A program made the translations under genes and the position numbers. Below are positions 24,429-33,422 of a DNA stretch of 43,763 nt, one piece after another. Under the pieces are notes generated by a model. The model worked only from the letters and a program-made list of their open reading frames with translations. It was not told the DNA's origin and ran no database searches. Each line of letters starts with the position of its first letter. Within the stretch, counting starts at the first letter, position 1. Source of the DNA: Bradyrhizobium lablabi (GTDB lineage Bacteria > Pseudomonadota > Alphaproteobacteria > Rhizobiales > Xanthobacteraceae). Location: the NCBI RefSeq assembly GCF_001440475.1, contig NZ_LLYB01000123.1, positions 99,731-143,493 on the forward strand, written 5' to 3'.

Positions 24429-25517
24429 TCAGCCGCCCAGCATCCGGCTGACGATCCGGGCGGCATAATCCACCGTCGGAATCACCCGTGCATAATTGAG
24501 CCGGGTCGGCCCGATCACGCCGAGAACGCCGACGATGCGGCCGGACGCATCGCCATACGGTGCGATGATGGTGGAGGAACCGGACAGCGAAAACAGCTTG
24601 TTCTCCGATCCGATGAAGATTCTAACGCCCTCGGCGCGCTCGGCGCGGCCCAACAGGTCGATGACGCCGCGCTTGGTCTCGAGATCGTCGAACAGCGACT
24701 TGACGCGTTCGAGATCTTCCAGCGCGTGCAAATCTTCCAAGAGATTGGCGTGGCCGCGCACGATCAGTTGGCGCTCCTCGTGCTCGCCGCCGGACCAGCT
24801 GGCAAGGCCCGCCTCGATCACCTTCTGCGTCAGTTGATCGAGCTCGACGCGGCTCTGCGTCATGGCGTTTTCCAGCTCAAGGCGCGCTTCGGCCAGCGTG
24901 CGGCCGCGAATCCGCGCATTGAGGAAGTTGCTCGCTTCGGTCAACGCCGAGGAAGGAACGCCGGGCGGCAGCGCCAGCACGCGGTTTTCGACCTGGCCGT
25001 CTTCGCCGACCAGCACGACCAGCGCACGCTCCGGCTCCAGCCGCACGAATTCAATGTGCTTCAGCCGCGAATTGGATTTCGCCGTCAGCACCACGGCAGC
25101 CGCGCGCGTCAGGCCGGACAGCCGCGTCAGCGCCTCGCCGAGGGCAGCCTCGACCGATTGCGCGCGACCGACGGAAGCAAGCTGGTTCTGGATCGATTCG
25201 CGTTCCGGGCCGGTGAGGTCGCCGACCTGCATCAAGGCATCGACGAAGAAGCGCAGGCCGAGTTCGGTCGGCAGCCGGCCTGCCGACGTATGCGGCGCGT
25301 AGATCAGGCCGAGCGCTTCGAGGTCCGACATCACGTTGCGGACCGAAGCTGGCGACAGCGGCACCGCGATCAGGCGAGAAATGTTGCGCGAGCCGACCGG
25401 TTCGCCGGTGGCGAGATAACTTTCGACGATTTGACGAAAAATGTCGCGCGACCGCTCGTTGAGCTGAGCCAGCCCGGCATGCGGCGCGATCAGTCCAATC
25501 GGATCGTGGTGGGCCAC
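24429..25517 (-). CDS. hrcA: Heat-inducible transcription repressor HrcA
   Basis: A 362-residue HrcA, which binds CIRCE operators to repress groESL-type heat-shock genes. The N-terminal winged helix has RSRDIFRQIVESYLATGEPV and LSPASVRNVMSDLEALGLI. The family signature HTSAGRLPTELGLRFFVD follows near residue 75. The C-terminal domain ends with GPTRLNYARVIPTVDY. The start codon is GTG at 25517. No CIRCE element (TTAGCACTC-N9-GAGTGCTAA) was seen anywhere near hrcA, grpE or dnaK, so its targets are presumably outside the window. It is divergent from rph and followed by grpE. Confidence 0.96.
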   Translation of the reverse strand: MAHHDPIGLIAPHAGLAQLNERSRDIFRQIVESYLATGEPVGSRNISRLIAVPLSPASVRNVMSDLEALGLIYAPHTSAGRLPTELGLRFFVDALMQVGDLTGPERESIQNQLASVGRAQSVEAALGEALTRLSGLTRAAAVVLTAKSNSRLKHIEFVRLEPERALVVLVGEDGQVENRVLALPPGVPSSALTEASNFLNARIRGRTLAEARLELENAMTQSRVELDQLTQKVIEAGLASWSGGEHEERQLIVRGHANLLEDLHALEDLERVKSLFDDLETKRGVIDLLGRAERAEGVRIFIGSENKLFSLSGSSTIIAPYGDASGRIVGVLGVIGPTRLNYARVIPTVDYAARIVSRMLGG

Positions 25518-25732
25518 TAACTCTTCCTCCCAGCACCCCTAATTTGTCCATCCGGGGCCCCGATGACAAGCGCGCTTTATTCATGGCGTTTTCAGGCAGA
25601 ATGGCCGTCATTCGCATGAAGAATGCGCGTCAAAACGTCATGAAATTGCAGGCAAAAGCCCTTGCCGCTGCCCGTTCCCCCTCCTACAAGCACCGCAACC
25701 GAATTTTAGCCTCGATTTCGAAAGGATTTCCC

Positions 25733-26446
25733 ATGCGGCCAAGCCGCCGTGCGCCCGATCAGTTGCGCCCCGTGTCGCTGGAACGCGGCGTGGTCAAATA
25801 TGCCGAAGGTTCCTGCATGGTTAAATTCGGCGACACCCATGTGCTGGTCACCGCGACGCTGGAAGAACGGCTGCCGCCCTGGCTGAAGGGTCAGGGCCGC
25901 GGCTGGGTCACGGCCGAATACGGCATGCTGCCGCGCGCTACCCTTGAGCGAACCCGCCGCGAGGCCGCCGCCGGCAAGCAGGGCGGCCGCACGGTGGAAA
26001 TCCAGCGGCTGATCGGCCGCTCGCTGCGCGCGGCCGTCGACCTCGAAGCGCTCGGCGAGCGTCAGATCACGGTGGACTGCGACGTGATCCAGGCCGATGG
26101 CGGCACCCGCACCGCCTCGATCACCGGCGCCTGGGTGGCGCTGGCCGACTGCATCGGCTGGATGAAGAGCCGCAACATGCTGAAAACGAACGTTTTGCGC
26201 GACAATGTCGCCGCGATCTCCTGCGGCATCTATCAGGGCACGCCGGTGCTCGATCTCGATTATGCCGAGGATTCCGAGGCCGAGACTGACGCCAATTTCG
26301 TCATGACCGGCGATGGCCGCATCATCGAGGTGCAGGGCACCGCCGAAAAGACGCCGTTCTCGCAGGACGAGTTCCTGGCGCTGATGGAACTGGCGCGCAA
26401 GGGTGTCGCGCGCCTGGTGGACTTGCAGAAGCTGGCCGTCGCGTAG
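25733..26446 (+). CDS. rph: Ribonuclease PH
   Basis: A 237-residue phosphorolytic 3'-exoribonuclease that trims tRNA 3' ends. Family motifs include MRPSRRAPDQLRPVSLERGV (first residues), the GRGWVTAEYGMLPRAT phosphate/active region, and RTVEIQRLIGRSLRAAVD. DCDVIQADGGTRTASITGA and GRIIEVQGTAEKTPFS complete the fold. The start is ATG 25733, preceded by AAAGGA; the open frame runs further upstream through a non-coding leader. It is divergent from hrcA and begins the rph-rdgB-hemW run. Confidence 0.97.
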   Translation: MRPSRRAPDQLRPVSLERGVVKYAEGSCMVKFGDTHVLVTATLEERLPPWLKGQGRGWVTAEYGMLPRATLERTRREAAAGKQGGRTVEIQRLIGRSLRAAVDLEALGERQITVDCDVIQADGGTRTASITGAWVALADCIGWMKSRNMLKTNVLRDNVAAISCGIYQGTPVLDLDYAEDSEAETDANFVMTGDGRIIEVQGTAEKTPFSQDEFLALMELARKGVARLVDLQKLAVA

Positions 26447-26457
26447 TCTGATTGCAT

Positions 26458-27087
26458 ATGCACCGTCGAATCACCGGCCGGCTCGTGATCGCGACCCACA
26501 ATCCCGGCAAGCTCGCCGAGATGCGGGAATTGCTGGCGCCGCATGGCGTCGAGGCGGTCTCCGCGGGCGAGCTTGGCCTCGGCGAGCCCGAGGAAACCGG
26601 CAAGACGTTCCGCGCCAATGCCGCGATCAAGGCGATCGCGGCGGCAAACGCCGCGCAATTGCCCGCCTTTGCCGATGATTCCGGCCTGGTGGTCGATGCC
26701 CTCGATGGCGCGCCCGGGATCTACTCGGCGCGCTGGGCCGGCGAGGGCAAGGATTTCATGGCGGCGATGACCCGGATCGAGCGCCTGCTGCAGGAGCGCG
26801 GCGCGACCACGCCGGACAAGCGCAAGGCCCACTTCGTCTCCGCATTGTGCGTCGCCTGGCCCGACGGCCATGTCGAGGAGGTCGAGGCACGGGTCGATGG
26901 AACTCTGGCTTGGCCGCCGCGCGGAACCGCCGGTTTCGGCTATGATCCGGCCTTCCTGCCCGACGGGCATGCCAGGACCTTTGGCGAGATGACCTCGATC
27001 GAAAAGCACGGCCTACCCCCGCTCGGCCTCGGCCTGTCGCACCGGGCGCGTGCCTTCGTCAAACTGGCGGAGATCTGCCTTGGCTAG
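26458..27087 (+). CDS. rdgB: XTP/dITP pyrophosphatase (RdgB/HAM1)
   Basis: A 209-residue house-cleaning enzyme that hydrolyses non-canonical purine nucleotides (XTP, dITP, ITP) to monophosphates. Motifs: IATHNPGKLAEM at residue 10, FADDSGLVVDALDGAPGIYS with the general-base aspartate, and GFGYDPAFLPDG with TFGEM near the end. The start is ATG 26458, only 11 bp after rph; a TTG two codons earlier is also in frame. Its stop overlaps the hemW start by 8 bp, so the three genes form an operon. Confidence 0.96.
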   Translation: MHRRITGRLVIATHNPGKLAEMRELLAPHGVEAVSAGELGLGEPEETGKTFRANAAIKAIAAANAAQLPAFADDSGLVVDALDGAPGIYSARWAGEGKDFMAAMTRIERLLQERGATTPDKRKAHFVSALCVAWPDGHVEEVEARVDGTLAWPPRGTAGFGYDPAFLPDGHARTFGEMTSIEKHGLPPLGLGLSHRARAFVKLAEICLG

Positions 27088-28249
27088 TCGCGAGCGACCA
27101 CGCCTCAAAGGGGCCTTCGGCGTCTACGTGCACTGGCCGTTCTGCCTGTCGAAATGCCCCTATTGCGATTTCAACAGCCATGTCCGCCACGCGCCGATCG
27201 ACGAGCAGCGTTTCGCGCGTGCCTTTGCCCGCGAGATCGGGACCACGGCGGAGCGTGCGCCAGACAAAACCGTCACCTCGATCTTTCTCGGTGGCGGAAC
27301 GCCGTCGCTGATGCAGCCGCAGACCGTCGGCGCGATTCTCGATGCGATCGGCAAGCACTGGCGCGTCGCCGGCAATGTCGAGGTCACACTCGAGGCCAAT
27401 CCCACCAGTGTCGAGGCGACACGGTTTCGTGGCTACCGCGCCGCCGGCGTCAACCGCGTCTCGCTTGGCGTGCAGGCACTCGACGACGCCTCGTTGAAAG
27501 CGCTGGGACGGCTCCATACTGCACGCGAAGCGCTCGATGCCGTCGCGATCGCCCGCACCGCGTTCGACCGCTACTCGTTCGACCTGATCTACGCCCGCCC
27601 CGACCAGACGCCGCAGATGTGGACGGATGAACTGAAGCTCGCGATTTCGGAAGCCGCCGAGCATCTCTCGCTCTACCAGCTCACGATCGAGGAAGGCACG
27701 CCGTTCTTCGGCCTGCATGCCGCGGGCAAACTGAAGACGCCGGACGAGACACTGGCGCGCGTGCTCTACGACGTCACGCAGGACGTCTGCGCTTCGCATG
27801 GACTGCCGGCCTACGAGATTTCCAATCACGCCCGCGAAGGCGCGGAGTGCCAGCACAATCTGGTCTACTGGCGCGGCGACGAATATGCCGGCATCGGGCC
27901 GGGCGCGCATGGCCGCCTCGACATCGACGGCGTCAGGCACGCGACCGCGACCGAGAAGCGGCCGGAGGCCTGGCTGATGCGCGTCGAGGCCAAGGGGCAC
28001 GGCGTCGTCACCGACGATGACCTGAACAGCGAAGAACGCGCCGACGAATATCTGCTGATGGGATTGCGCCTCGCCGAAGGCATCGATCCCAAACGCTATG
28101 CGGCCTTGTCCGGCCGCGCGCTCGATCCGGGCCGCATCGCCATCTTGCGCGAGGAAGGCGCGATCTCCGTCGACGCCGATGGCAGGCTGCGGGTGACGAA
28201 GGACGGGTTTCCGGTACTCGACGCCGTCGTGGCGGACCTCGCGGCGTAG
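27080..28249 (+). CDS. hemW: HemW-like radical SAM protein (heme chaperone)
   Basis: A 389-residue radical SAM protein of the HemW group, formerly annotated as a coproporphyrinogen III oxidase-like protein. The cluster motif is CLSKCPYCDF, with Cys-x3-Cys-x2-Cys and the trailing aromatic, in HWPFCLSKCPYCDFNSH. SAM-binding GGGTPSL and the C-terminal HemW winged region (DEYLLMGLRLAEGID) follow. HemW is thought to insert heme into respiratory proteins. The start is taken as TTG 27080, with GGAG seven bases upstream; it overlaps the rdgB stop by 8 bp. A GTG at 27050 would add ten residues deeper inside rdgB. Confidence 0.93.
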   Translation: MASRERPRLKGAFGVYVHWPFCLSKCPYCDFNSHVRHAPIDEQRFARAFAREIGTTAERAPDKTVTSIFLGGGTPSLMQPQTVGAILDAIGKHWRVAGNVEVTLEANPTSVEATRFRGYRAAGVNRVSLGVQALDDASLKALGRLHTAREALDAVAIARTAFDRYSFDLIYARPDQTPQMWTDELKLAISEAAEHLSLYQLTIEEGTPFFGLHAAGKLKTPDETLARVLYDVTQDVCASHGLPAYEISNHAREGAECQHNLVYWRGDEYAGIGPGAHGRLDIDGVRHATATEKRPEAWLMRVEAKGHGVVTDDDLNSEERADEYLLMGLRLAEGIDPKRYAALSGRALDPGRIAILREEGAISVDADGRLRVTKDGFPVLDAVVADLAA

Positions 28250-28257
28250 CGAGAACG

Positions 28258-28348
28258 CGTAGCCCGGATGAAGCGCCGCGCAATCCGGGGACAGAGCTCC
28301 CCGCTTGCGAGACCTTCCCGGGTTACGCTTCGCTTCACCCGGGCTACG
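28258..28348. repeat. Intergenic palindromic repeat, family B, copy 2
   Basis: A copy of the repeat at 5870-5958: CGTAGCCCGGATGAAGCG at the left and CGCTTCACCCGGGCTACG at the right form a long stem, with a variable centre. It lies 8 bp after hemW, in the gap between convergent hemW and the LpoA-like gene. Its right edge runs straight into a protein-like coding tail (28348-28497). Confidence 0.83.
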
Positions 28349-28497
28349 CAATTGCCGAACATGCCGCATGGATCGAGGCGCAGGATGCCGATGATCACAT
28401 CCCCTATCGTCAGGAGGCGGCGCTGTTCGCCAATATCTACTGGAGCAACCGGCGGCGCTACGAAGCCGAATTCGCGAAGGCGACGAAAACCGGTTAA
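28348..28497 (+). pseudogene. Orphan C-terminal coding remnant next to a palindromic repeat
   Basis: Directly after the repeat, one frame reads a protein-like sequence of 49 codons ending in TAA at 28495-28497. It includes EHAAWIEAQDADDHIPYRQE and ALFANIYWSNRRRYEAEFAK. Wobble positions are GC-rich as in real genes here, the composition is balanced, and there is no start codon in that frame. It looks like the C-terminus of a gene whose front was lost when the repeat or a deletion joined it to the hemW end. I do not recognise the family. It stops 3 bp before the end of the convergent LpoA-like gene. Confidence 0.5.
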
Positions 28498-28500
28498 AAA

Positions 28501-29712
28501 TTACGCCCCAAAGCTCTTCGGCGAACCGGCGACCGGCGTGCTGCCGCCGCTGGCGACCTTCATCACCGCAAGGCCACGCTCGTTGGTACCGTCGGAGCGG
28601 AAGCGAAACAGCCCGTCGGTACCGGCAAAGCCGGACGGGTTGGTCAGCGTCTCCGGCGCGAAGCGTTGACCGCCCTGCTTCGACAGTGCGGCGACCAGCG
28701 CTACCGCGTCATAGGCGAGCGTTGCGGTGCGCACGGGATCGCTGCCGTATTTGGCGCGGTAGCGGCCGGAGAAGGCGCGGAAGCCCGACGGATCGGGCGC
28801 GGCATAGAGCCCGCCCTGCAGTGGCGCGCTGGTATAGACCCGCGGATTGTCCCAGAGCCCGGTGCCGAGCAACTGGATGTTGCGCAGATTCGCGCCCGCT
28901 GCGGTCAAGGCATCCGCCGACGCCACGACGGATTCGCCATCGTCGGCGATGAACAGCGCGTCCGCCGAGCCCAGCGACTGCGCCACGGTGCGCGCCGCCC
29001 CGGCACGATCGGCGGCGTATTTCTCGAAGGCGACGATGCGCCCCTTGCGGCCGACCGCCTGCTTGAAGGCTGCTTCCACCACATTGCCATAGGCATTGTC
29101 CGGCAGCAGCGCCGCGAAGGATTTCTTCCCGATGCTGGCGGAATAGTCGACGATCCGGTTGACGTCGGATTCGGGCAGGAAGCTCAAGAGATAAACGCCG
29201 CGCCCGGCGACGCTCGAATCGGTCGAGAACGCGATCACCGGAACGCCCTTCGCGCGCGTCAGCTGCGCGGTCGCAGGCACCGAGGCGGCGAATAGCGGGC
29301 CGAGAATGATTTCCGCACCCTCGCCGAGCGCCTGCTGGGTGACCTGCTGGGCACTTTGCGGGACGCCGCCGTCATCCTTGATCAGGAGCTGGATGTTCGG
29401 ATTCTGGAATTCCGCCAGCGCCATTTCGGCCGCGTTCTTCATCGATTGCGCGGCGACGCCGGCATTGCCGGCGGCCGACAGCGGCAGGATCAGACCGACC
29501 TTGACCTGGCCGGCGCCGATCGCGACCGGCTGTTGCTGCGGGCCTGGGGGTCCCTCGGGCGCGGACGGGCCGAACGGGTTGGAAATCGGACTATTGCCGG
29601 CGCAGGAGCCGAGCAGCGGCGCGCCGAGAATCAAACCGAGTGCGGTCCGCCGGGTCGGTCCAAACGGACGAATATCCGGGGATCCAGGCTTGCGAATGAG
29701 AGGGCCTACCAT
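28501..29712 (-). CDS. LpoA-like penicillin-binding protein activator lipoprotein
   Basis: A 403-residue lipoprotein with a type I periplasmic-binding fold, annotated in relatives as a penicillin-binding protein activator. The long N-terminus leads to a lipobox (LGAPLLGSCAGN, lipidated Cys in LGSC near residue 37). A Pro/Gln-rich linker follows, then the binding domain starting VKVGLILPLSAAGN, with ILGPLFAASVPATAQLTRAK and LLPDNAYGNVVEAAF. The resemblance is to LpoA's C-terminal domain and to branched-chain amino acid binding proteins. The LpoA TPR-like N-terminal domain is missing, so activation of PBP1a is inferred from the family label only. It is divergent from rsmI. Confidence 0.75.
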   Translation of the reverse strand: MVGPLIRKPGSPDIRPFGPTRRTALGLILGAPLLGSCAGNSPISNPFGPSAPEGPPGPQQQPVAIGAGQVKVGLILPLSAAGNAGVAAQSMKNAAEMALAEFQNPNIQLLIKDDGGVPQSAQQVTQQALGEGAEIILGPLFAASVPATAQLTRAKGVPVIAFSTDSSVAGRGVYLLSFLPESDVNRIVDYSASIGKKSFAALLPDNAYGNVVEAAFKQAVGRKGRIVAFEKYAADRAGAARTVAQSLGSADALFIADDGESVVASADALTAAGANLRNIQLLGTGLWDNPRVYTSAPLQGGLYAAPDPSGFRAFSGRYRAKYGSDPVRTATLAYDAVALVAALSKQGGQRFAPETLTNPSGFAGTDGLFRFRSDGTNERGLAVMKVASGGSTPVAGSPKSFGA

Positions 29713-29916
29713 CTTGTCTCTTCTCTTGACCGACCGCCGTCGGTCAGGACCTCCACCCCAAAACGCGAAGGTAGATTCAGCATATTGTCTGCGAATAGTT
29801 AACTAAAACAAAAGGATTACACCCCGCGCGGCGCATGGCCGTTGCCGAAAACATCGACTTGCCCCGGCCCCACCATGATGTGGCGCCGGGCTCGCGGGCG
29901 CTCTAGAATTGCCATT

Positions 29917-30870
29917 ATGCGCGCAAGACCCAGTTCCAACTACGGCCCAGACACCGAACCGGGTTCGGTCAACAGAACATTTTTGATCGGCGGCCACATC
30001 CTGAATGCGCCGAAGCCGGTTACCGGCCTCTATCTCGTGGCAACCCCGATCGGCAATCTCGGCGACATTACCTTGCGCGCGCTCGAGACCCTGGCCGGCG
30101 TCGACATCATCGCCTGCGAGGACACCCGCATCACCCGTCGCCTGATCGAGCGCTATGCGATTTCGGCAGAGCTCAAGCCGTATCACGAGCACAACGCGGC
30201 GATGGCGCGGCCGAAGATCCTGGAGCGGCTGGCGCAGGGCGCGTCCATCGCGCTGGTATCGGATGCCGGCACGCCCCTGATTTCGGATCCCGGCTTCAAG
30301 CTGGTGCGCGAGGTCTCGGCCGCCGGCCACGCCGTGATCGCCGTGCCCGGCGCATCCTCGGTGCTGACAGCGCTGTCGGTCGCGGCGCTCCCCACCGACC
30401 GGTTTTTCTTCGAAGGATTTTTGCCGGCCAAGCAGGTCTCGCGGCGGACCCGGCTCACGGAGCTTTCGCGGATCGACGCCACGCTCGTGATGTTTGAATC
30501 CGGCAACCGCGTGCAGGAGACGCTCGCCGACCTCGCGGAAATCATGGCCGGCCGCGACGCCGCGATCTGCCGCGAACTCACCAAACTGCACGAGGAGATC
30601 ACGCGCGCGCCGATATCGGAATTGGCGAAAGCTGCCGACAGGCTGGAAACCCGCGGCGAGTTCGTGCTCATCGTCGGTCCGCCGCGCAAGGACGCCGATG
30701 TCATGACCCAGCACGACCTCGACGATCTCCTGCGCGCCTCCCTGGCGCGCGAAAGCGTCAAGGACAGCGTCGCGCATGCGGTCGAGCTTTCGGGGCGGCC
30801 GCGCCGCGAGGTCTATGCCCGCGCGCTGGAGCTCGCAAAAGAAGTCAGGGGCGACGATGGCGAAGACTGA
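29917..30870 (+). CDS. rsmI: 16S rRNA (cytidine(1402)-2'-O)-methyltransferase
   Basis: A 317-residue tetrapyrrole-methylase-fold RNA methyltransferase acting on C1402 of 16S rRNA. Motifs: LYLVATPIGNLGDITLRAL, IIACEDTRITRRL, LVSDAGTPLISDPG, and AVPGASSVLTALSVAALPTD. The GEFVLIVGPP end and an RsmI C-terminal helical part follow. The start is ATG 29917; about 35 residues then precede the catalytic domain. Its end overlaps the yraN start by 14 bp, and the pair forms an operon with gshB following. Confidence 0.95.
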   Translation: MRARPSSNYGPDTEPGSVNRTFLIGGHILNAPKPVTGLYLVATPIGNLGDITLRALETLAGVDIIACEDTRITRRLIERYAISAELKPYHEHNAAMARPKILERLAQGASIALVSDAGTPLISDPGFKLVREVSAAGHAVIAVPGASSVLTALSVAALPTDRFFFEGFLPAKQVSRRTRLTELSRIDATLVMFESGNRVQETLADLAEIMAGRDAAICRELTKLHEEITRAPISELAKAADRLETRGEFVLIVGPPRKDADVMTQHDLDDLLRASLARESVKDSVAHAVELSGRPRREVYARALELAKEVRGDDGED

Positions 30871-31267
30871 CGGCATTCCGCCCGACGCGACCGCCAGGCT
30901 TGCCGCGCCCGAGCGGGTCGCCGCCTTTCGCACCGGGCTTTCAGCCGAAGGCCGCGCCGCGGCCTATCTGATGGCCAAGGGCTACCGCATCCTCGCCAAG
31001 CGCTTCCGCACCCCCTATGGCGAAATCGACCTGGTGGCGAAGAAGCGCAATCTTGTCGCCTTCATCGAGGTCAAGGCCCGCGCCACCCTCGATGACGCCG
31101 CCTATGCGGTCACCCCCCGCCAGCAGGGGCGCATCGTAAATGCCGCGCAAGCCTGGCTGATGGCGCATCCCGAGCATGCCGAATTCGAGCTACGATTTGA
31201 CGCCGTCCTGATTGCGCCGCGCCGTCTGCCGCGCCATCTGTTAGCGGCATTCGACGCCAGCGTTTAA
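30857..31267 (+). CDS. yraN: YraN family protein (UPF0102)
   Basis: A 136-residue protein of the YraN/UPF0102 family with a restriction-endonuclease-like core. The N-terminal helix ends GRAAAYLMAKGYRILAKRFR. The catalytic-type motif is YGEIDLVAKKRNLVAFIEVKARA, shown in part: E-I-D then E-V-K, as in PD-(D/E)XK nucleases. The biochemical role is not established. It overlaps rsmI by 14 bp, the usual pairing in proteobacteria. An ORF start further upstream would extend into rsmI and is not supported. Confidence 0.92.
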   Translation: MAKTDGIPPDATARLAAPERVAAFRTGLSAEGRAAAYLMAKGYRILAKRFRTPYGEIDLVAKKRNLVAFIEVKARATLDDAAYAVTPRQQGRIVNAAQAWLMAHPEHAEFELRFDAVLIAPRRLPRHLLAAFDASV

Positions 31268-31297
31268 GATTTCCCTCCAGAGACCCGGACCTTCCCT

Positions 31298-32245
31298 ATG
31301 AAACTGAATGTCGCCGTCCAGATGGACCCCATCGCGCGTATCAACATCCGCGGCGATTCGACCTTTGCCCTGATGCTGGAAGCGCAAAAACGCGGCCATG
31401 GACTTTTCTATTTCACGCCGGATCAGCTGTCGCTGCGCGGCGAGGAGTTGGTGGCTCCGGTGCAGGGGGTGACCGTGCGCGACGAGGCCGGCAATCATTT
31501 CACGCTCGATGAGCCCAAGCGTCAGCCGCTGAACGCCTTCGACGTCATCCTGTTGCGGCAGGAGCCGCCGTTCGACATCGCCTACATCACCTCGACGCAT
31601 TTGCTGGAACGAATCCATCCCAGGACGCTGGTCGTGAACGATCCCGCCAGCGTGCGCAACGCGCCGGAAAAGATGTTCGTGCTGAACTTTCCTCAATTGA
31701 TGCCACCGACGCTGATCTCGCGCGACCTCGACGAAATCAATTCGTTCCGCGAAGAGCATGGCGCGGTCGTCATGAAGCCGCTGCACGGCCATGGCGGCGC
31801 GGCGGTGTTTCGCGTGATGCCGCAGGACATGAACTTCGGCTCTCTGTTCGACATGTTCTCGGTCACTTTCCGCGAGCCCTGGGTGATCCAGCGCTTCCTC
31901 CCCGAGGTCAAGCATGGCGACAAGCGCATCATCCTGGTCGACGGCGAATTCGCCGGCGCCGTCAACCGCGTGCCCGCCCCCGACGACCTCCGATCCAACA
32001 TGGTCCGCGGCGGCGCCGCGCAAGCCACCGACCTCTCGGAGCGCGAGCGCGAAATTTGCGCAACGCTTGGCCCCGCGCTGCGTGAGCGCGGATTGCTGTT
32101 TGTCGGCATCGACGTGATCGATGGCAACCTTACCGAGATCAACGTCACCTGTCCCACCGGCATCCGCGCGATCCAGCGGCTCAACGGCCCGGATGTCGCG
32201 GCGAAGATCTGGGACACCATCGAGGCGAAGCGCGCCGGGAAATAA
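31298..32245 (+). CDS. gshB: Glutathione synthetase
   Basis: A 315-residue ATP-grasp ligase that joins glycine to gamma-glutamylcysteine. It shows the N-terminal VAVQMDPIARINIRGDSTFA, the substrate strand LLRQEPPFDIAYI, and VVMKPLHGHGGAAVFR as the ATP-grasp loop. The Mg/ATP site FVGIDVIDGNLTEINVTCPTG is near the end. Length is normal. It lies 30 bp after yraN and is probably cotranscribed with it. Its last 20 or so codons have a diverged second copy at 33808-33876. Confidence 0.97.
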   Translation: MKLNVAVQMDPIARINIRGDSTFALMLEAQKRGHGLFYFTPDQLSLRGEELVAPVQGVTVRDEAGNHFTLDEPKRQPLNAFDVILLRQEPPFDIAYITSTHLLERIHPRTLVVNDPASVRNAPEKMFVLNFPQLMPPTLISRDLDEINSFREEHGAVVMKPLHGHGGAAVFRVMPQDMNFGSLFDMFSVTFREPWVIQRFLPEVKHGDKRIILVDGEFAGAVNRVPAPDDLRSNMVRGGAAQATDLSEREREICATLGPALRERGLLFVGIDVIDGNLTEINVTCPTGIRAIQRLNGPDVAAKIWDTIEAKRAGK

Positions 32246-32541
32246 TTTTCAACTCGCGCCCTGTCGACCGGCCAATTTCGCCGCGTCGTTACGCGAGCTG
32301 GTCCGTCCGGAACCTGGGCCAGATGAATTGCGTGCTGCCGGCTGAATGGAACCGACGGAAAGAGTCTTGGCGCCGCTCTGCTGCGCCGTCGGCAGTGGCC
32401 CGCGGAATTCCAGGACGCCTATCGCCATGTGATCCAGTATTCTATCATCATACGGCCATTCTTTGGACAAGACTGCACGGAGCGCCGGCACCTGGTCGAC
32501 CGGCCACCTGCGGAAGACATTGGACGGAAAAGGAAACGCCA

Positions 32542-33420
32542 ATGAACTCCACGCCACCTCCAAAAGAAACTGAGCCCGACAAGGCCGCAGGCGCCGATGA
32601 GCGGCTCGCGCAGGCTCACGAACAGATCAAGCGCGCCGATGAACAGCTCACGCGTCTGACCGAGCAGCTTGCAAGAATGGAGCGCGATGACGCGCATCCA
32701 CCCTCGGCCGGACCAGCTCCGCAGTCGCCTTCGGCCCAATCCGCCCCGCAATCGCCACCGGCGCCGTCACCGGAAAAAAGACCGGCGTTTCGGACCCTCG
32801 TCGCCTTGCCCGTCGCGGCGTGCATCGTTGTCGCTGCCCTGGTTTGGCAGGCGTCCTACGGCGGAGGGGACAAGCCGGTTGCCGCCGGTTCGGCGCCGCA
32901 GCTTGCGTCATCTCCCTCATCGCCGCCGGAAAATCCGCCATCGCCCGCGCAGCCCGCCCCATCCACTGTTCAGGTGGCCGCGGCGGAAGCGGCAGCACCA
33001 TCACAAGCATCTTCGCCGCAAGCAGCACCGCCACAGGCAGCACCTCCGCAAGCACCAATCCTGGCGCAGGCCGCACCGCCGCAAGACGCCTCACCGCCAG
33101 CCGCCGCGGCGCCTCCCGACCAGACACAATTGCTGCAAACGATCGTGCGTGATCTCGCGAAGCTTGAGCGAAACATCGAACAGCTCAAGGCGAACCAGCA
33201 ACAAATCACCAGTGACAATTCAAAAGCCATTGGCGAGCTGAAGGCGAGCCAGGAAGAGATGAAACGCGCGCTCGCGAAGGTTTCCGAGCAGAGCCCGCCC
33301 AGAGCGTCACCGCCTCCGGCGCCGCGGGCGCCGACTTTCCGCAAGCCGGAGCGGTCGCCGCCGCAAGCGAGATATCGGCCCCGATACCCGAGAGAGTGGA
33401 TCTACGAAGACGATTGGTAG
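32542..33420 (+). CDS. Proline-rich single-pass membrane protein with coiled coils, function unknown
   Basis: A 292-residue protein of unknown function. A short coiled coil (about residues 20-48, LAQAHEQIKRADEQLTRLTE) is followed by a Pro/Ser/Gln-rich linker. One transmembrane helix lies at about 80-100 (LVALPVAACIVVAALVW). A long Pro/Ala/Gln low-complexity stretch (about 110-195) with repeated SSPQAAPPQAAPPQA-type units follows, then a second coiled coil (about 200-250) and a basic Arg/Pro end. The shape suggests a periplasm-spanning or scaffold protein. The start is ATG 32542 with AAAAGGAA upstream. It lies inside the segment bounded by gshB and the gshB-tail remnant. Proteins with this layout are common hypotheticals in Bradyrhizobium. 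Confidence 0.75.
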   Translation: MNSTPPPKETEPDKAAGADERLAQAHEQIKRADEQLTRLTEQLARMERDDAHPPSAGPAPQSPSAQSAPQSPPAPSPEKRPAFRTLVALPVAACIVVAALVWQASYGGGDKPVAAGSAPQLASSPSSPPENPPSPAQPAPSTVQVAAAEAAAPSQASSPQAAPPQAAPPQAPILAQAAPPQDASPPAAAAPPDQTQLLQTIVRDLAKLERNIEQLKANQQQITSDNSKAIGELKASQEEMKRALAKVSEQSPPRASPPPAPRAPTFRKPERSPPQARYRPRYPREWIYEDDW

Positions 33421-33422
33421 CC

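Noticed and set aside
25518..25732. A CIRCE element between hrcA and rph
   Set aside because: No TTAGCACTC or its partner half-site occurs here or upstream of grpE and dnaK.
32263..32508. A 12-bp direct repeat GTCGACCGGCCA at 32263-32274 and 32497-32508, as possible insertion-site duplication
   Set aside because: It is short and GC-rich, the spacing fits no known element, and it does not coincide with the gshB-tail boundary.
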